Shown here one piece after another: positions 44,021 through 52,792 of a DNA stretch of 64,000 nt. Position 1 is the first letter of the stretch. Each line of letters begins with the position of its first letter. The position numbers and the translations under genes are program-made. Under the pieces are notes generated by a model that worked only from the letters and a program-made list of their open reading frames with translations, was not told where the DNA came from and did not search any database. This DNA comes from JAXGPX01 sp040766745 (GTDB lineage: Bacteria > Bacillota > Sulfobacillia > Fermentithermobacillales > Fermentithermobacillaceae): the NCBI GenBank assembly GCA_040766745.1, contig JAXGPX010000001.1, positions 496,001-560,000 of the forward strand. Reading direction: 5' to 3'.

Positions 44021-45412
44021 TCAAAGGCTCTCAGATCTTGCCATGACTCTTTTTACCATGACTATTGGTGTCTGCTGCTCCTGGTTTCCTGCAGGGTTGC
44101 TGGACATTACTTCCTCGAGCCAGGAAGGGTCTACTCCTGAAGAGCAGCCTACTGCCCAGGCAACACCCAGGTCATTGGCATCAATAATAGCAGCCTCACA
44201 TCCAAGGTCAGAGGCGATTTGCTGTGAAAGGCCTGAAGGATCCTCCGGCCCCATGATTACGTAATAATCATATGGCGGCAGACTTCCTAATACATCATCA
44301 ATCTGCCCTGCATCTTGCCCTGCAACTACATAGAACCAGCCTTTAAGGCGAAGCAATTTCCCCAGGGCACCTGCAGCGGCAGCCAGGAGAGTACGAACAG
44401 AACCGATTTCTTCCAATAGCACTTGCATAGATAGGGGATTAGCCATGGGAGCGGCGCCACCGAACGGAATGTCCTTTTGGTCTACAAAACGTGAAAGGGC
44501 CCTGGCCAAAAAGCCCGGTTCCACAGCGCCTTCCATAAATATTCGGCCTTCCATAAGCCCTGCTACACATGATGACAGCGTGGCTATATCTTCAGGCCTA
44601 GGTTCAATTACATATTCTTTCATTATCTGAACAGGGTTATCGTCTTCTGCAAACAGACGGGTTTTTACAGGTTCCAGCAGTACGTCTGCAGGCGGAGTCT
44701 TGCCGCGTACAGGAATCGGCGGTAGCTCACCGGTTGTGCCAAAGCCTAATTCTTCCCAGGCTTGTCTCAGCCTAAGGCTCCTGGGGTATGCCTTTATTCC
44801 CAAAGAGAGGACATCTCTTGCCTTATCTCGCTCCCCTCTATCGATCAATCCATTTGTAAGTATAGAAAACTCATGATCGTGGAAATTCGACGACTGAAGT
44901 TTGATAAACTCTCCAAGACAATCAATTAACTCTTCTTCCATTCCTTTTTCTTCGAGAAGGCGGCATACTCTTTTGTAGGCAACTTTTAGAGGATTCTTCT
45001 TGTTAAACTTTTTGCATATGTCAAGGGCTTTCTTGAATGACCCGAAAGCAGATTCTTTATCCTTCAAAAAGAAGTACTGGATATCCCCTACCAACAAGTA
45101 TGGCCAAGGGTTATCAGGCTCGATTTCTGACAGGCGCCTGGCTATATCAAGGGCACCGGCATAATCTCTGTCCTTAATCAGAACATGAATCAGTAAACGC
45201 CCACACCTAAGTGAGGGCCTTATCTCGAGAGCGCCTGAAAGTAAGGTTTTTGCCTCCTGCCTCTTGTGTGTACGAATAAGTTCCTTGGCTCCTGTGTAAA
45301 CCACGTATGGGTGAGACCCGGGCTTTGCTTGTTCTGCAAAACCTTTGCGGGCAAGTGACTTAAAACCAAGCATATCCAAGAACTGTAGTGCGTAAACTGC
45401 TGCTGAACCCAC
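44021..45412 (-). CDS. TPR protein with C-terminal CofE-like domain
   Basis: 463 residues. Residues 30-215 are TPR-like helical repeats (AREAKTLLSGALEIRPSLR, ARRLSEIEPDNPWPYLLVGDI). The rest (about 245-455) is a coenzyme F420-0:glutamate ligase (CofE)-like domain with VKTRLFAEDDN, CVAGLMEGRI, MQVLLEEIGSVR and IIDANDLG, but metal/GTP-binding pieces of real CofE are only partly kept. Such paralogues occur in Bacillota that are not known to make F420, so the activity is unknown. Start GTG at 45412, AAAGGGG at 9 bases. Lies between a PBP and sigK. Confidence 0.78.
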   Translation of the reverse strand: MGSAAVYALQFLDMLGFKSLARKGFAEQAKPGSHPYVVYTGAKELIRTHKRQEAKTLLSGALEIRPSLRCGRLLIHVLIKDRDYAGALDIARRLSEIEPDNPWPYLLVGDIQYFFLKDKESAFGSFKKALDICKKFNKKNPLKVAYKRVCRLLEEKGMEEELIDCLGEFIKLQSSNFHDHEFSILTNGLIDRGERDKARDVLSLGIKAYPRSLRLRQAWEELGFGTTGELPPIPVRGKTPPADVLLEPVKTRLFAEDDNPVQIMKEYVIEPRPEDIATLSSCVAGLMEGRIFMEGAVEPGFLARALSRFVDQKDIPFGGAAPMANPLSMQVLLEEIGSVRTLLAAAAGALGKLLRLKGWFYVVAGQDAGQIDDVLGSLPPYDYYVIMGPEDPSGLSQQIASDLGCEAAIIDANDLGVAWAVGCSSGVDPSWLEEVMSSNPAGNQEQQTPIVMVKRVMARSESL

Positions 45413-45492
45413 AGAGGAAATCCCCTTTCCATAAAGGCTTTTCTCACAAATCGTACCACATGGGTTCGTCTTGGTCTATCCACCTGCCTTTG

Positions 45493-47145
45493 CTACTTGC
45501 ACAAAAGCACTTGAGTTGCGATCTTGCTAAACAGAGGAGCGGCCAGAGTAGGGCCATCGCCAAACCTTTCTACGAACACACATATTACATATTCTGGGGC
45601 CATTATCGGGCACCAGCCTGCAAACCATGCGTGGCTCTGGGGAGGCGTGCCCTCAACTTCAGCAGTCCCGGTTTTGCCAGCACAGCCAAAACCTGGGACC
45701 CACCCGGCTTCGGCTGTACCGTCCAGAGCGGCGAGAAGCAATGCATCCTCAAGAAACCGGCAAGTTGAAGCAGATAAAATCGGCCTCTCGCCTACAGGTG
45801 AGCCCGGAATGAGCACGGGGGCAGAATACTTGCCTCCATTGATGATAGATCTGAAAAACGCAGCAACTTGAAGGGGAGTTGCTGTAAGGTATCCTTGCCC
45901 TATCGAGTAGTTAGCCAGATCTCCCGAAAACATGAACCGTGAATCTGGCAGCACTCCTGCGCATTCATTAGGTAGCGGGATCCTGGTTTCCTGCCCAAAT
46001 CCACAAGTCCGGGCCCATTCAATCAATCGGCCTGCAGGTATCCGCAACCCAATTTGAATCAAGGCAGAGTTACACGACTTAGCTATGGCCTCTCTTGCAG
46101 TAACTATTCCATGCCCGCTTTCTGACAGGCCACATCTTACAGTATTGGAGCCCACTGCAATGTGGCCATGACACTCAAATACCTCATCATGGTCAACACA
46201 CCCGCTTTCCAAAGCCAGGGCCATTATTACAGGCTTCCATACTGAACCAGGCGTAAAATCAGAAATGGCCCGGTTCACAAAAGGCCCACCGGCAACATGA
46301 AGGTAATCTTCAGGGCGATTCTGATCATATTGGGGCCTAGATGCCATGGCAAGAATCTCTCCGCTTGCAGCATGCAAAACAACTACCGCACCCTTTTGAA
46401 TACCCTCTTCATCCAAGATCTTCTCTACCGAGTACTGAATACTTGCATCGATTGTAGTCACAAGGTCTTTCGGGTAATCCCTCAGTGAACCTATGCGCAC
46501 CCCTGCTCCGGGAAGCTCCTGCCCATCCCCGGCTACAAGGGTTCCTGCCCAGGCAGGGGTGCCTCCTACCAGTTCCGCCTGAAACCACCGTTCAAGGCCG
46601 CTTTCTCCGATATTATCCTTTGGGTTAATGTAGGCATTTGGGCGGATATGGCCAACCACATGCCTTGCCAGTGAACAAGGGCCGTATCGAATTTCCTCAG
46701 GTATCACCACCAGGCCGGGAATGTTCTTCGCTACAATAGCCTGTGCTTTTCCGGGTGAGATTTCTCTTAGGATTTTGGCCGGAGACGTCCCTGTGTCCAG
46801 CATTGCTCTGATTTTGGTTTCAGCAATACCTGTTAACGCCGTGGTTTGACTCACAAAATCTTCTTCATCTGATATTCGGCCAGGAAAGATAGCTGCAACC
46901 GGATTCCAGTACGGGCTATGGAGGGGGATTCCGTCTCTGTCCAAAATTCGCCCTCTTGCCAACGATACAGGTACACCTTCTTGCCTTTGGAAGAAAGCCG
47001 GTTTCACATACGTATTGCCGGCAAGTACAGAGACAATCTGATACCGAATTACAAGGCCCAACAGATACGAGAGGGCAAATCCAAACAACATCAAGGCCAG
47101 GGCTATTCTGTCTCGTATTGACCTTCCGTCGGGCCCATTATTCAT
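45493..47145 (-). CDS. Class B penicillin-binding protein (transpeptidase)
   Basis: 550 residues. One N-terminal membrane helix (about 12-34), a dimerisation domain with RGRILDRDG, and a transpeptidase domain with SVWK (301-304), SCN (357-359) and KTGT (491-494). All three active-site motifs are intact, so it cross-links peptidoglycan. Shorter than PBP2b/SpoVD with no PASTA domain, most like PbpA/SpoVD-like elongation or spore enzymes; its place upstream of sigK suggests sporulation (inference). It begins 3 bases after the Myb-like gene. Confidence 0.9.
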   Translation of the reverse strand: MNNGPDGRSIRDRIALALMLFGFALSYLLGLVIRYQIVSVLAGNTYVKPAFFQRQEGVPVSLARGRILDRDGIPLHSPYWNPVAAIFPGRISDEEDFVSQTTALTGIAETKIRAMLDTGTSPAKILREISPGKAQAIVAKNIPGLVVIPEEIRYGPCSLARHVVGHIRPNAYINPKDNIGESGLERWFQAELVGGTPAWAGTLVAGDGQELPGAGVRIGSLRDYPKDLVTTIDASIQYSVEKILDEEGIQKGAVVVLHAASGEILAMASRPQYDQNRPEDYLHVAGGPFVNRAISDFTPGSVWKPVIMALALESGCVDHDEVFECHGHIAVGSNTVRCGLSESGHGIVTAREAIAKSCNSALIQIGLRIPAGRLIEWARTCGFGQETRIPLPNECAGVLPDSRFMFSGDLANYSIGQGYLTATPLQVAAFFRSIINGGKYSAPVLIPGSPVGERPILSASTCRFLEDALLLAALDGTAEAGWVPGFGCAGKTGTAEVEGTPPQSHAWFAGWCPIMAPEYVICVFVERFGDGPTLAAPLFSKIATQVLLCK

Positions 47146-47148
47146 TCA

Positions 47149-47763
47149 TTATCCCTGAGTGTTCAGGGATTCTATCGCTCTTGCGATCCCTGATCTTTCA
47201 GCCTCTAGGGATTGCTCAAATTCCCTTAGAGTATTTACTTTCTCAACGCTGGGAAGTTGCTGCCACCTCACTATTATCTCGTCCAGGCGCTCTAGTGTCT
47301 TTTTAGCCTTCTGGGCGTTCTGTTTGCTCTTGTTCAGGTCCCCAATTGCAGTGCTAAGCTGCTGCTTCAGATCGACACTCTCACGAGCCAGCCCTGCCAT
47401 GCGAGAGAAGCCGCGTATCAAAGAGACTACATCTTCCCCAATGTCCTGAGAAGACCCAATCAGGCCTGAAAGAGCAGTAAGAAAGTCGTCGTCTGCAGAG
47501 CCAAGTTCCCCAGCCCCAACAGAATCAGACTTAACAGCAGATTCTATTCTTCGGAAAGGCTCATCTTTGGCGTCAATCCTTCTTCTCATTTGATAATATT
47601 TCCATCTAGCAGTAAGCCACGAGATACCGTGTTTCTCTCCATACTCCTTAAGAGCAGCAGTAACGGTGGCACCTCTTTTGGTGCTCTTCTTTACGAATTC
47701 CATAAGTTCTTGTTCTTTGCCTTCTCTCCACCTGTACCTGGTTTCTTTTTCTGATATGGCCAT
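47149..47763 (-). CDS. Myb-like helix-turn-helix protein with coiled coil
   Basis: 204 residues. The N-terminal 60 residues (YRWREGKEQELMEFVKKS, HGISWLTARWKYYQMRRRI) resemble the Myb/SANT-type DNA-binding domain of RsfA-family prespore regulators. The remainder is charged and largely coiled coil (KQQLSTAIGDLNKSKQNA, KKTLERLDEI). The identity as an RsfA-like sporulation regulator is plausible but unproven. ATG 47763 has AAGGAG at 6 bases; an ATG two codons upstream lies on the site. First gene of the PBP-TPR-sigK direction. Confidence 0.7.
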   Translation of the reverse strand: MAISEKETRYRWREGKEQELMEFVKKSTKRGATVTAALKEYGEKHGISWLTARWKYYQMRRRIDAKDEPFRRIESAVKSDSVGAGELGSADDDFLTALSGLIGSSQDIGEDVVSLIRGFSRMAGLARESVDLKQQLSTAIGDLNKSKQNAQKAKKTLERLDEIIVRWQQLPSVEKVNTLREFEQSLEAERSGIARAIESLNTQG

Positions 47764-47793
47764 AAGCATCTCCTTTCTGCCCTCTAGACGTGT

Positions 47794-47821
47794 ATAGTAT
47801 GTTTTGCCAATATAACCGCAA
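47794..47821 (-). promoter_or_regulatory. Candidate promoter of the Myb-like operon
   Basis: On the minus strand TTGCGG (47821-47816), 16 bases, TACTAT (47799-47794), about 30 bases before the start. Weak -35; a sporulation sigma could instead be used. Confidence 0.35.
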
Positions 47822-47861
47822 TTTTATACAAATAGGCAAATCACACCTTGTCATTGTACAG

Positions 47862-47949
47862 TTGTGTTGACTCAACGTGCGGCTATAATGAAAGTCTGGT
47901 AGAGGGCGTTTGATGTTTTCCCCCTACCAGTCGTTTGGATCCGTTTTTC
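47862..47949 (+). ncRNA. Possible small RNA or hairpin transcript
   Basis: A consensus -10 (TATAAT at 47884-47889) with TTGTGT 16 bases earlier is followed at about 47896 by a strong hairpin CTGGTAGAGGG (47896-47906) / CCCCCTACCAG (47920-47930) and, 13 bases on, TTTTT. No open frame follows. The hairpin could instead serve as the galU terminator on the opposite strand. Confidence 0.3.
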
Positions 47950-47964
47950 AGTAAGCAGGCGAAA

Positions 47965-48843
47965 TCATGTCAGGTTTCGGTCCCGGACCAGTCCGGCAAG
48001 ATACTGTCCGAATTCATCTCCCAGCCCAGGACGGGAAAGGGCCATTTCTACAGTGGCAATCAGGAAACCTTTTGGGTCCCCGACATCGTAACGGGTTCCT
48101 TCAAATTCATATCCTATGATTGGCCCTTTTTCTGTAAGTTTTCTTAACGCGTCGGTCAGCTGAATCTCTCCCCCTACCCCCGGTTCCAAATTCTCCAGGA
48201 TAGGGAAAATCTCAGGCGGCAGTATGTATCGTCCTATAACTGCAAGGTCAGACGGCGCTTCTTCTGCAGGAGGTTTTTCAACAAGATCACCAATTTCCCA
48301 TATACCGTTTCCCAAAGGCTTTCCTGCAATTACTCCATAAGAGGACACGTTCTTCTTTGGTACCCGCCGTAAGGCTACTACCGGCCGTCTTGTTGCTTCA
48401 TGCACTTCAATCATCTGTTTAAGGCATGGTTTGGGCGACACTACTATGTCGTCGCCTAAAAGGACTGCAAAGTACTCTTGCCCTATGTGTTGCTTAGCAC
48501 ACCAAACAGCGTGCCCTAGGCCTTTGGGCTGTTTCTGCCTCACGTAATACATCTGGCACATACAGGAGATGTTTTGAACCATCTCCAAAAGTTCAGTCTT
48601 GCCCTTGTCCATTAGGTGGCGCTCAAGCTCTCCGGAATGGTCAAAATAGTCTTCAAGAGCCCGCTTGTCCCTTCCCGTAACAAACAAGAAATCGTTAATG
48701 CCTGACTGTACGGCTTCTTCAACCACGTATTGAATCGTGGGTTTATCCACGATAGGCAGCATCTCTTTAGGTTGGGCCTTGGTTGCAGGCAAGAATCTGG
48801 TGCCTAGGCCGGCAACTGGAAAAATGGCTTTCTTAACAGGCAT
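47965..48843 (-). CDS. galU: UTP-glucose-1-phosphate uridylyltransferase
   Basis: 292 residues. Makes UDP-glucose. Nucleotide-binding N-terminus KKAIFPVAGLGTRFLPATKA with PKEMLPIVDKP, then LGDDIV and VEKP are standard GalU motifs, and the length is typical. It is divergent from the glycosyltransferase gene. UDP-glucose serves the galactose/glycogen genes next door and cell-wall glycosylation. Confidence 0.96.
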   Translation of the reverse strand: MPVKKAIFPVAGLGTRFLPATKAQPKEMLPIVDKPTIQYVVEEAVQSGINDFLFVTGRDKRALEDYFDHSGELERHLMDKGKTELLEMVQNISCMCQMYYVRQKQPKGLGHAVWCAKQHIGQEYFAVLLGDDIVVSPKPCLKQMIEVHEATRRPVVALRRVPKKNVSSYGVIAGKPLGNGIWEIGDLVEKPPAEEAPSDLAVIGRYILPPEIFPILENLEPGVGGEIQLTDALRKLTEKGPIIGYEFEGTRYDVGDPKGFLIATVEMALSRPGLGDEFGQYLAGLVRDRNLT

Positions 48844-48991
48844 TCAGCATACTCCTTTCCCAGGTTCTAAACATATTCTAACCCCAAGCCATAAAAAGAT
48901 AAAACGTGGGGCTAATCTCTTGTCACAGCGTGAATCACATAGCCGCTTGTGTTATCCTGTGAAACAGAACATAATAAGTACGGTGAAAAAC

Positions 48992-50140
48992 ATGCGAATA
49001 TCAATGTGGACTGATAGTTACTATCCTTATGTTTCCGGCGTGACTCGCTCAGTGGCGACCAGCCGGGATACCCTGGCCCTTATGGGCCATGACGTTTCGA
49101 TATTTTGCCCCTCATATCCTAATGCAACTTCTGAACCGGGTGTATACCGGTTTCCATCAATAAAAGCTCCCACGAAACCTGATTATTATGTGGCAATACC
49201 CGTAAATCCTAAGCATCTTGTTACACTCAAGGAGACTTCGCCTCAGGTAATACATATCCATTCGCCCTTCAACCTGGGTAAAATGGGGCTAAGGCTTGGG
49301 GGCCTGTTTGGAATCCCTGTAGTGTTTACATTTCACACAATGTATAGCATGTACTCTCACTATATTCCCATGATAGGGCAAATGGCTTCAGATCTTGTTG
49401 AAATCGGTGCTCTAGGGACTGCCCGATCCGTTGACGCCATAATTGCCCCTTCGTCTGCTATACGAGACTATCTTGTGGACCACAATGTCAAAACCAGAAT
49501 CTTTGTGATTCCTACAGGAATCGACGTTGGACAGTTCCAGAAAGGAAATCAAGCATATATTCGGGAAGCCTTCAATCTCCCAGACGGCTTACCTGTGCTC
49601 CTTTCATGCGGAAGGCTAGGGCAAGAGAAGAACCCAGAGACTCTGATTAAGGCATTTTCCCTTATTCAAAAGCAAACTGATTCAGTGCTGGTTCTGGTCG
49701 GCGACGGCCCCCTCAAGGAAAAACTCGAAAAACTCTCCTGTGAACTCGGGGTTTCCCACAGGATAGTTTTTGCAGGAAAAGTCGAACCTGCCACTATGCC
49801 CCATATCTATGCCGGAGCTGATCTTTTCTTATTTGCTTCTCTTACAGACACCCAGGGGCTGGTAATAGCCGAAGCAAAATCAGCAGGCATCCCATGCGTT
49901 GCTGTAGGAGCCCTTGGTGTTAGAGACATGATTGATGATCGTGTAGATGGGTTTTTGTGTAACAACGACCCATACGACATAGCCCAGAAAACTTCGTTGC
50001 TGTTGGAGAATCCTGAATACCTTAACAAAATGAAATCCAATGCAGTCTCCAATGCCAAAAAGTTTTCCATTGAAGAAAGCTGCAAGAAACTTGCTGACTG
50101 CTACTCACAGGTTCTTCAAACCCGAAAAGCAGCTCTTTGA
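48992..50140 (+). CDS. Glycosyltransferase family 4
   Basis: 382 residues, GT-B fold. N-terminal Rossmann domain (RISMWTDSYYPYVSGV, IHIHSPFNLGKMG, FTFHTMYSMYSHYIP) is like that of diacylglycerol glucosyl- or mannosyltransferases, and the C-terminal half has the EX7E motif region DTQGLVIAEAKSAGIPCVAV. It uses a nucleotide sugar; acceptor unknown, a membrane lipid is possible (inference from the N-terminal type). ATG at 48992; the upstream ORF part to 48737 overlaps galU antisense and is not real. It is immediately convergent with glgA (stop codons adjacent). Confidence 0.88.
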   Translation: MRISMWTDSYYPYVSGVTRSVATSRDTLALMGHDVSIFCPSYPNATSEPGVYRFPSIKAPTKPDYYVAIPVNPKHLVTLKETSPQVIHIHSPFNLGKMGLRLGGLFGIPVVFTFHTMYSMYSHYIPMIGQMASDLVEIGALGTARSVDAIIAPSSAIRDYLVDHNVKTRIFVIPTGIDVGQFQKGNQAYIREAFNLPDGLPVLLSCGRLGQEKNPETLIKAFSLIQKQTDSVLVLVGDGPLKEKLEKLSCELGVSHRIVFAGKVEPATMPHIYAGADLFLFASLTDTQGLVIAEAKSAGIPCVAVGALGVRDMIDDRVDGFLCNNDPYDIAQKTSLLLENPEYLNKMKSNAVSNAKKFSIEESCKKLADCYSQVLQTRKAAL

Positions 50141-51637
50141 TTAGGCAGGCCTCTCAATTCGGCCCTTTCTTGCAAGAGCTTCAAGGTATAATTCTGTATA
50201 AAGGGCTGCCGACCTGTTCCAGGAGAAGTCTTGTTCCATGACATCCGTGGCTAGTTTTTCCCATACAGGCTTATTGTTGAACACATCAATGGACCGGGAA
50301 ACAGTGGCAATAAGAGCGTCAGCAGTATAATCTGCAAATACGAAACCGGATCCGGTTCCACTTCCCTTGTCGAAGTCAAGAACAGTATCTTGCAGCCCTC
50401 CTGTTTTCCGAACAATGGGAATTGAGCCATATCGCATAGCTATAAGCTGTCCAAGGCCGCAAGGCTCAAAACGCGATGGCATAAGGAACATATCGGATCC
50501 TGCATATATCCTTTGAGCGAGTATGCCGCTAAACCCGATTACAGCTGCCATTTTGCCGGGATACCGTCCTTTTACATTTGATAAAGATTCTTCATAGTAA
50601 GGTTCTCCCGTTCCCAGCACAACCAATTGGACATCCATTGATAGAATCCTGTGAATCGATTCGAGCAGAATGTCCAGGCCTTTTTGGTCTACAAGCCTGG
50701 ACACCAGCCCGATGAGAGGCCCGTCTGATATTGGCAGTCCCAATTCCCTTTGCAGAGCGTGCTTGTTTTCTCTCTTGCCTTCTATGTCTCCAGGGCCGTA
50801 AACTTTGTATATTCTTGGGTCGGTCTTTGGATTGAACTCATGGAAGTTGATTCCGTTCACTATACCATATAGATCTTTAGACCTCTTTCTAAGAATGCCT
50901 TCGAACCTTTCGCCAAACTCAGGGGTCTGAATTTCCTTTGAATACGTAACCGATACTGTGTTGATTATGTCTGCGTACATGATTCCGGCCTTCATGAAAC
51001 TAACCTGGCCGTAGAATTCCAATCCTTCAGGATGAAAATAGTGTCCTTTCAAGTTGAAAAGCCCCAGGGTTTCCTTTGGAAAGTTCCCCTGATACCGCAG
51101 ATTATGGATTGTGAAGCACGATGCTACACTGTCCCATGCTGGATTTTCCTGGCTCCGTTCCTTTGCCAGTAAAGGTATCAAGCCTGACTGCCAATCATTA
51201 CAGTGGATTACATCTGGAATGAAGTTTAATGATTCGCACATTCTTATTACGGCTAGGCCGAAAAAGCCAAATCGCTCTGCTTCATCTGGATACCCGTAAT
51301 ATCCATCACGGTCAAAATAGTGGTAATTGTCAAGAAAGTAAACAGGAACGTTTCGTACCCCCTGTTCACTCTTTGCTTCGATCTTGCTTGTTCTTACAAT
51401 GCAAGTGGTTTTTCGATTTCCTACCTGTACCGGAAAGTCAGTTATGGTGCCAAAACCTGATATGCTACGGTAACGCGGCAATACTACTCTTACATCGTTT
51501 CCCTGAAGCAAAAGGGCCTTTGGGAGTGAACCTGCTACGTCAGCAAGTCCTCCTGTCTTGGCAAATGGTGCAACTTCCGACGATACCAGAAGCACTTTCA
51601 GTCCTGTGTCCAGCAATCTACACTCGTCCTTTCTCAT
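50141..51637 (-). CDS. glgA: Glycogen (starch) synthase
   Basis: About 490 residues, GT5 family, transferring glucose from ADP-glucose onto glycogen. KTGGLADV near the N-terminus (K27 numbering from ATG), HNLRYQGNF, and PSRFEPCGLGQLIAMRYG near the C-terminus are the signatures. The start is uncertain: ATG 51637 runs 20 bases into galT without a ribosome site; TTG 51616, one base after the galT stop, may be real. No glgC or branching enzyme lies in the window. Confidence 0.93.
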   Translation of the reverse strand: MRKDECRLLDTGLKVLLVSSEVAPFAKTGGLADVAGSLPKALLLQGNDVRVVLPRYRSISGFGTITDFPVQVGNRKTTCIVRTSKIEAKSEQGVRNVPVYFLDNYHYFDRDGYYGYPDEAERFGFFGLAVIRMCESLNFIPDVIHCNDWQSGLIPLLAKERSQENPAWDSVASCFTIHNLRYQGNFPKETLGLFNLKGHYFHPEGLEFYGQVSFMKAGIMYADIINTVSVTYSKEIQTPEFGERFEGILRKRSKDLYGIVNGINFHEFNPKTDPRIYKVYGPGDIEGKRENKHALQRELGLPISDGPLIGLVSRLVDQKGLDILLESIHRILSMDVQLVVLGTGEPYYEESLSNVKGRYPGKMAAVIGFSGILAQRIYAGSDMFLMPSRFEPCGLGQLIAMRYGSIPIVRKTGGLQDTVLDFDKGSGTGSGFVFADYTADALIATVSRSIDVFNNKPVWEKLATDVMEQDFSWNRSAALYTELYLEALARKGRIERPA

Positions 51638-52682
51638 CGAATTGCAGTGCAGCCAGTTCAGGCGGGGTTGGATTTATCCATACTCCGGCCCCCTTTTCCA
51701 GGCCTGCCTCGACATTTAGCCGCGGGTAAACATGGATGTGCCAGTGGTAGTTAGCCTGTTTCCTGGAGCGTTGACCCGGAGGGAGACTGTGAATAACCAG
51801 ATTATAAGAAAGTGATGAGAACAACTCTTCATATCCGTGAAACACCTCGGTCATATCCCTGGCCAGTGCTCTTAACTCTTCTGAATTCATATCCGAAAAG
51901 TTAACCGAGTGATTTCTAGGGACTATCAGTGTTTCAAATGAGTATCTGGAGGCAAACGGGCAAAGGGCTATGAATTCCCGGCTCTTTGCTGCAATCCTCA
52001 AATCTTTTTCTGTCTCACGCTCGATGTAATCACACATTATGCACCGGCCTGTCTTGCCATTGTACTCATTGTAACGGGACACCTCTGCGAAAACCTCTGG
52101 TGGCACAAATGGGAGGCCTATGATCTGAAAATGGGGATGGGTAAGTGAAGCTCCACCCAACGGGCCCCAGTTCCTGAAAATCTGTACGTATTTGACATGT
52201 TTGCTGTCGTAAAGAACCAAGTATCGTTGTTTGAGTGTGTTGAGGACTGTTACCATTTCGTCTGTGCTGTAGGTGCCAAGGGTGCCGTTATGCCTCGTAG
52301 ATTCTATTACAACCTCATGGGCCCCAACTGCTTGTGCTTCCCAGTACATTGAGGAATCATCAACTGAAAGGGGATGCTCTGCAGCTCCGAGACTAGAGCT
52401 GAAATCGCTGCCGACATCCTTAACTGAAGTCAAAGCCGGGAATTTGTTGGGTACCACCCTTATGGTCCAATTAGGCCCATTATTAGGCCCATCCTGGCGT
52501 AGGGCGAATATTTCCGGTGGTGTCATGCGTTCATTGCCGGGACAGAAAGGACATTTAGGATCTAGTTCAGGTACGGCATTCTCAAGTTCTTGAGCTGCCC
52601 GGAAATCATTTGGCCTCTTGGCTCGCTCAGAAGCAATAATGGTGTAGGTCCCTGATAGTATATCGTATCTCAATTCAGGCAA
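51618..52682 (-). CDS. galT: Galactose-1-phosphate uridylyltransferase
   Basis: 354 residues, HIT superfamily. Zn-site Cys pair CPFCPGN, active-site segment ASLTHPHFQIIG with the nucleophilic His, and C-terminal YHWHIHVYPR. Exchanges UMP between glucose and galactose phosphates. Start TTG 52682, AAGGA at 8 bases. Followed by glgA. Confidence 0.93.
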   Translation of the reverse strand: MPELRYDILSGTYTIIASERAKRPNDFRAAQELENAVPELDPKCPFCPGNERMTPPEIFALRQDGPNNGPNWTIRVVPNKFPALTSVKDVGSDFSSSLGAAEHPLSVDDSSMYWEAQAVGAHEVVIESTRHNGTLGTYSTDEMVTVLNTLKQRYLVLYDSKHVKYVQIFRNWGPLGGASLTHPHFQIIGLPFVPPEVFAEVSRYNEYNGKTGRCIMCDYIERETEKDLRIAAKSREFIALCPFASRYSFETLIVPRNHSVNFSDMNSEELRALARDMTEVFHGYEELFSSLSYNLVIHSLPPGQRSRKQANYHWHIHVYPRLNVEAGLEKGAGVWINPTPPELAALQFDEKGRV

Positions 52683-52721
52683 GAGTATCGTCCTTTCACA
52701 ATAGGCTGTGCCAGTATCAGC

Positions 52722-52747
52722 AAAAGGGGTAGATAGCTACCCCTTTT
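52722..52747 (-). terminator. Intrinsic terminator after the coat protein gene
   Basis: On the minus strand AAAAGGGGTAG, loop CTAT, CTACCCCTTTT: an 11-bp perfect stem ending in four T. It closes the cotF-like gene and separates it from galT. Confidence 0.75.
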
Positions 52748-52792
52748 CAAGTCACTGGCGGGATTATGTTGAGCGGATACTACTAGTGCAAT

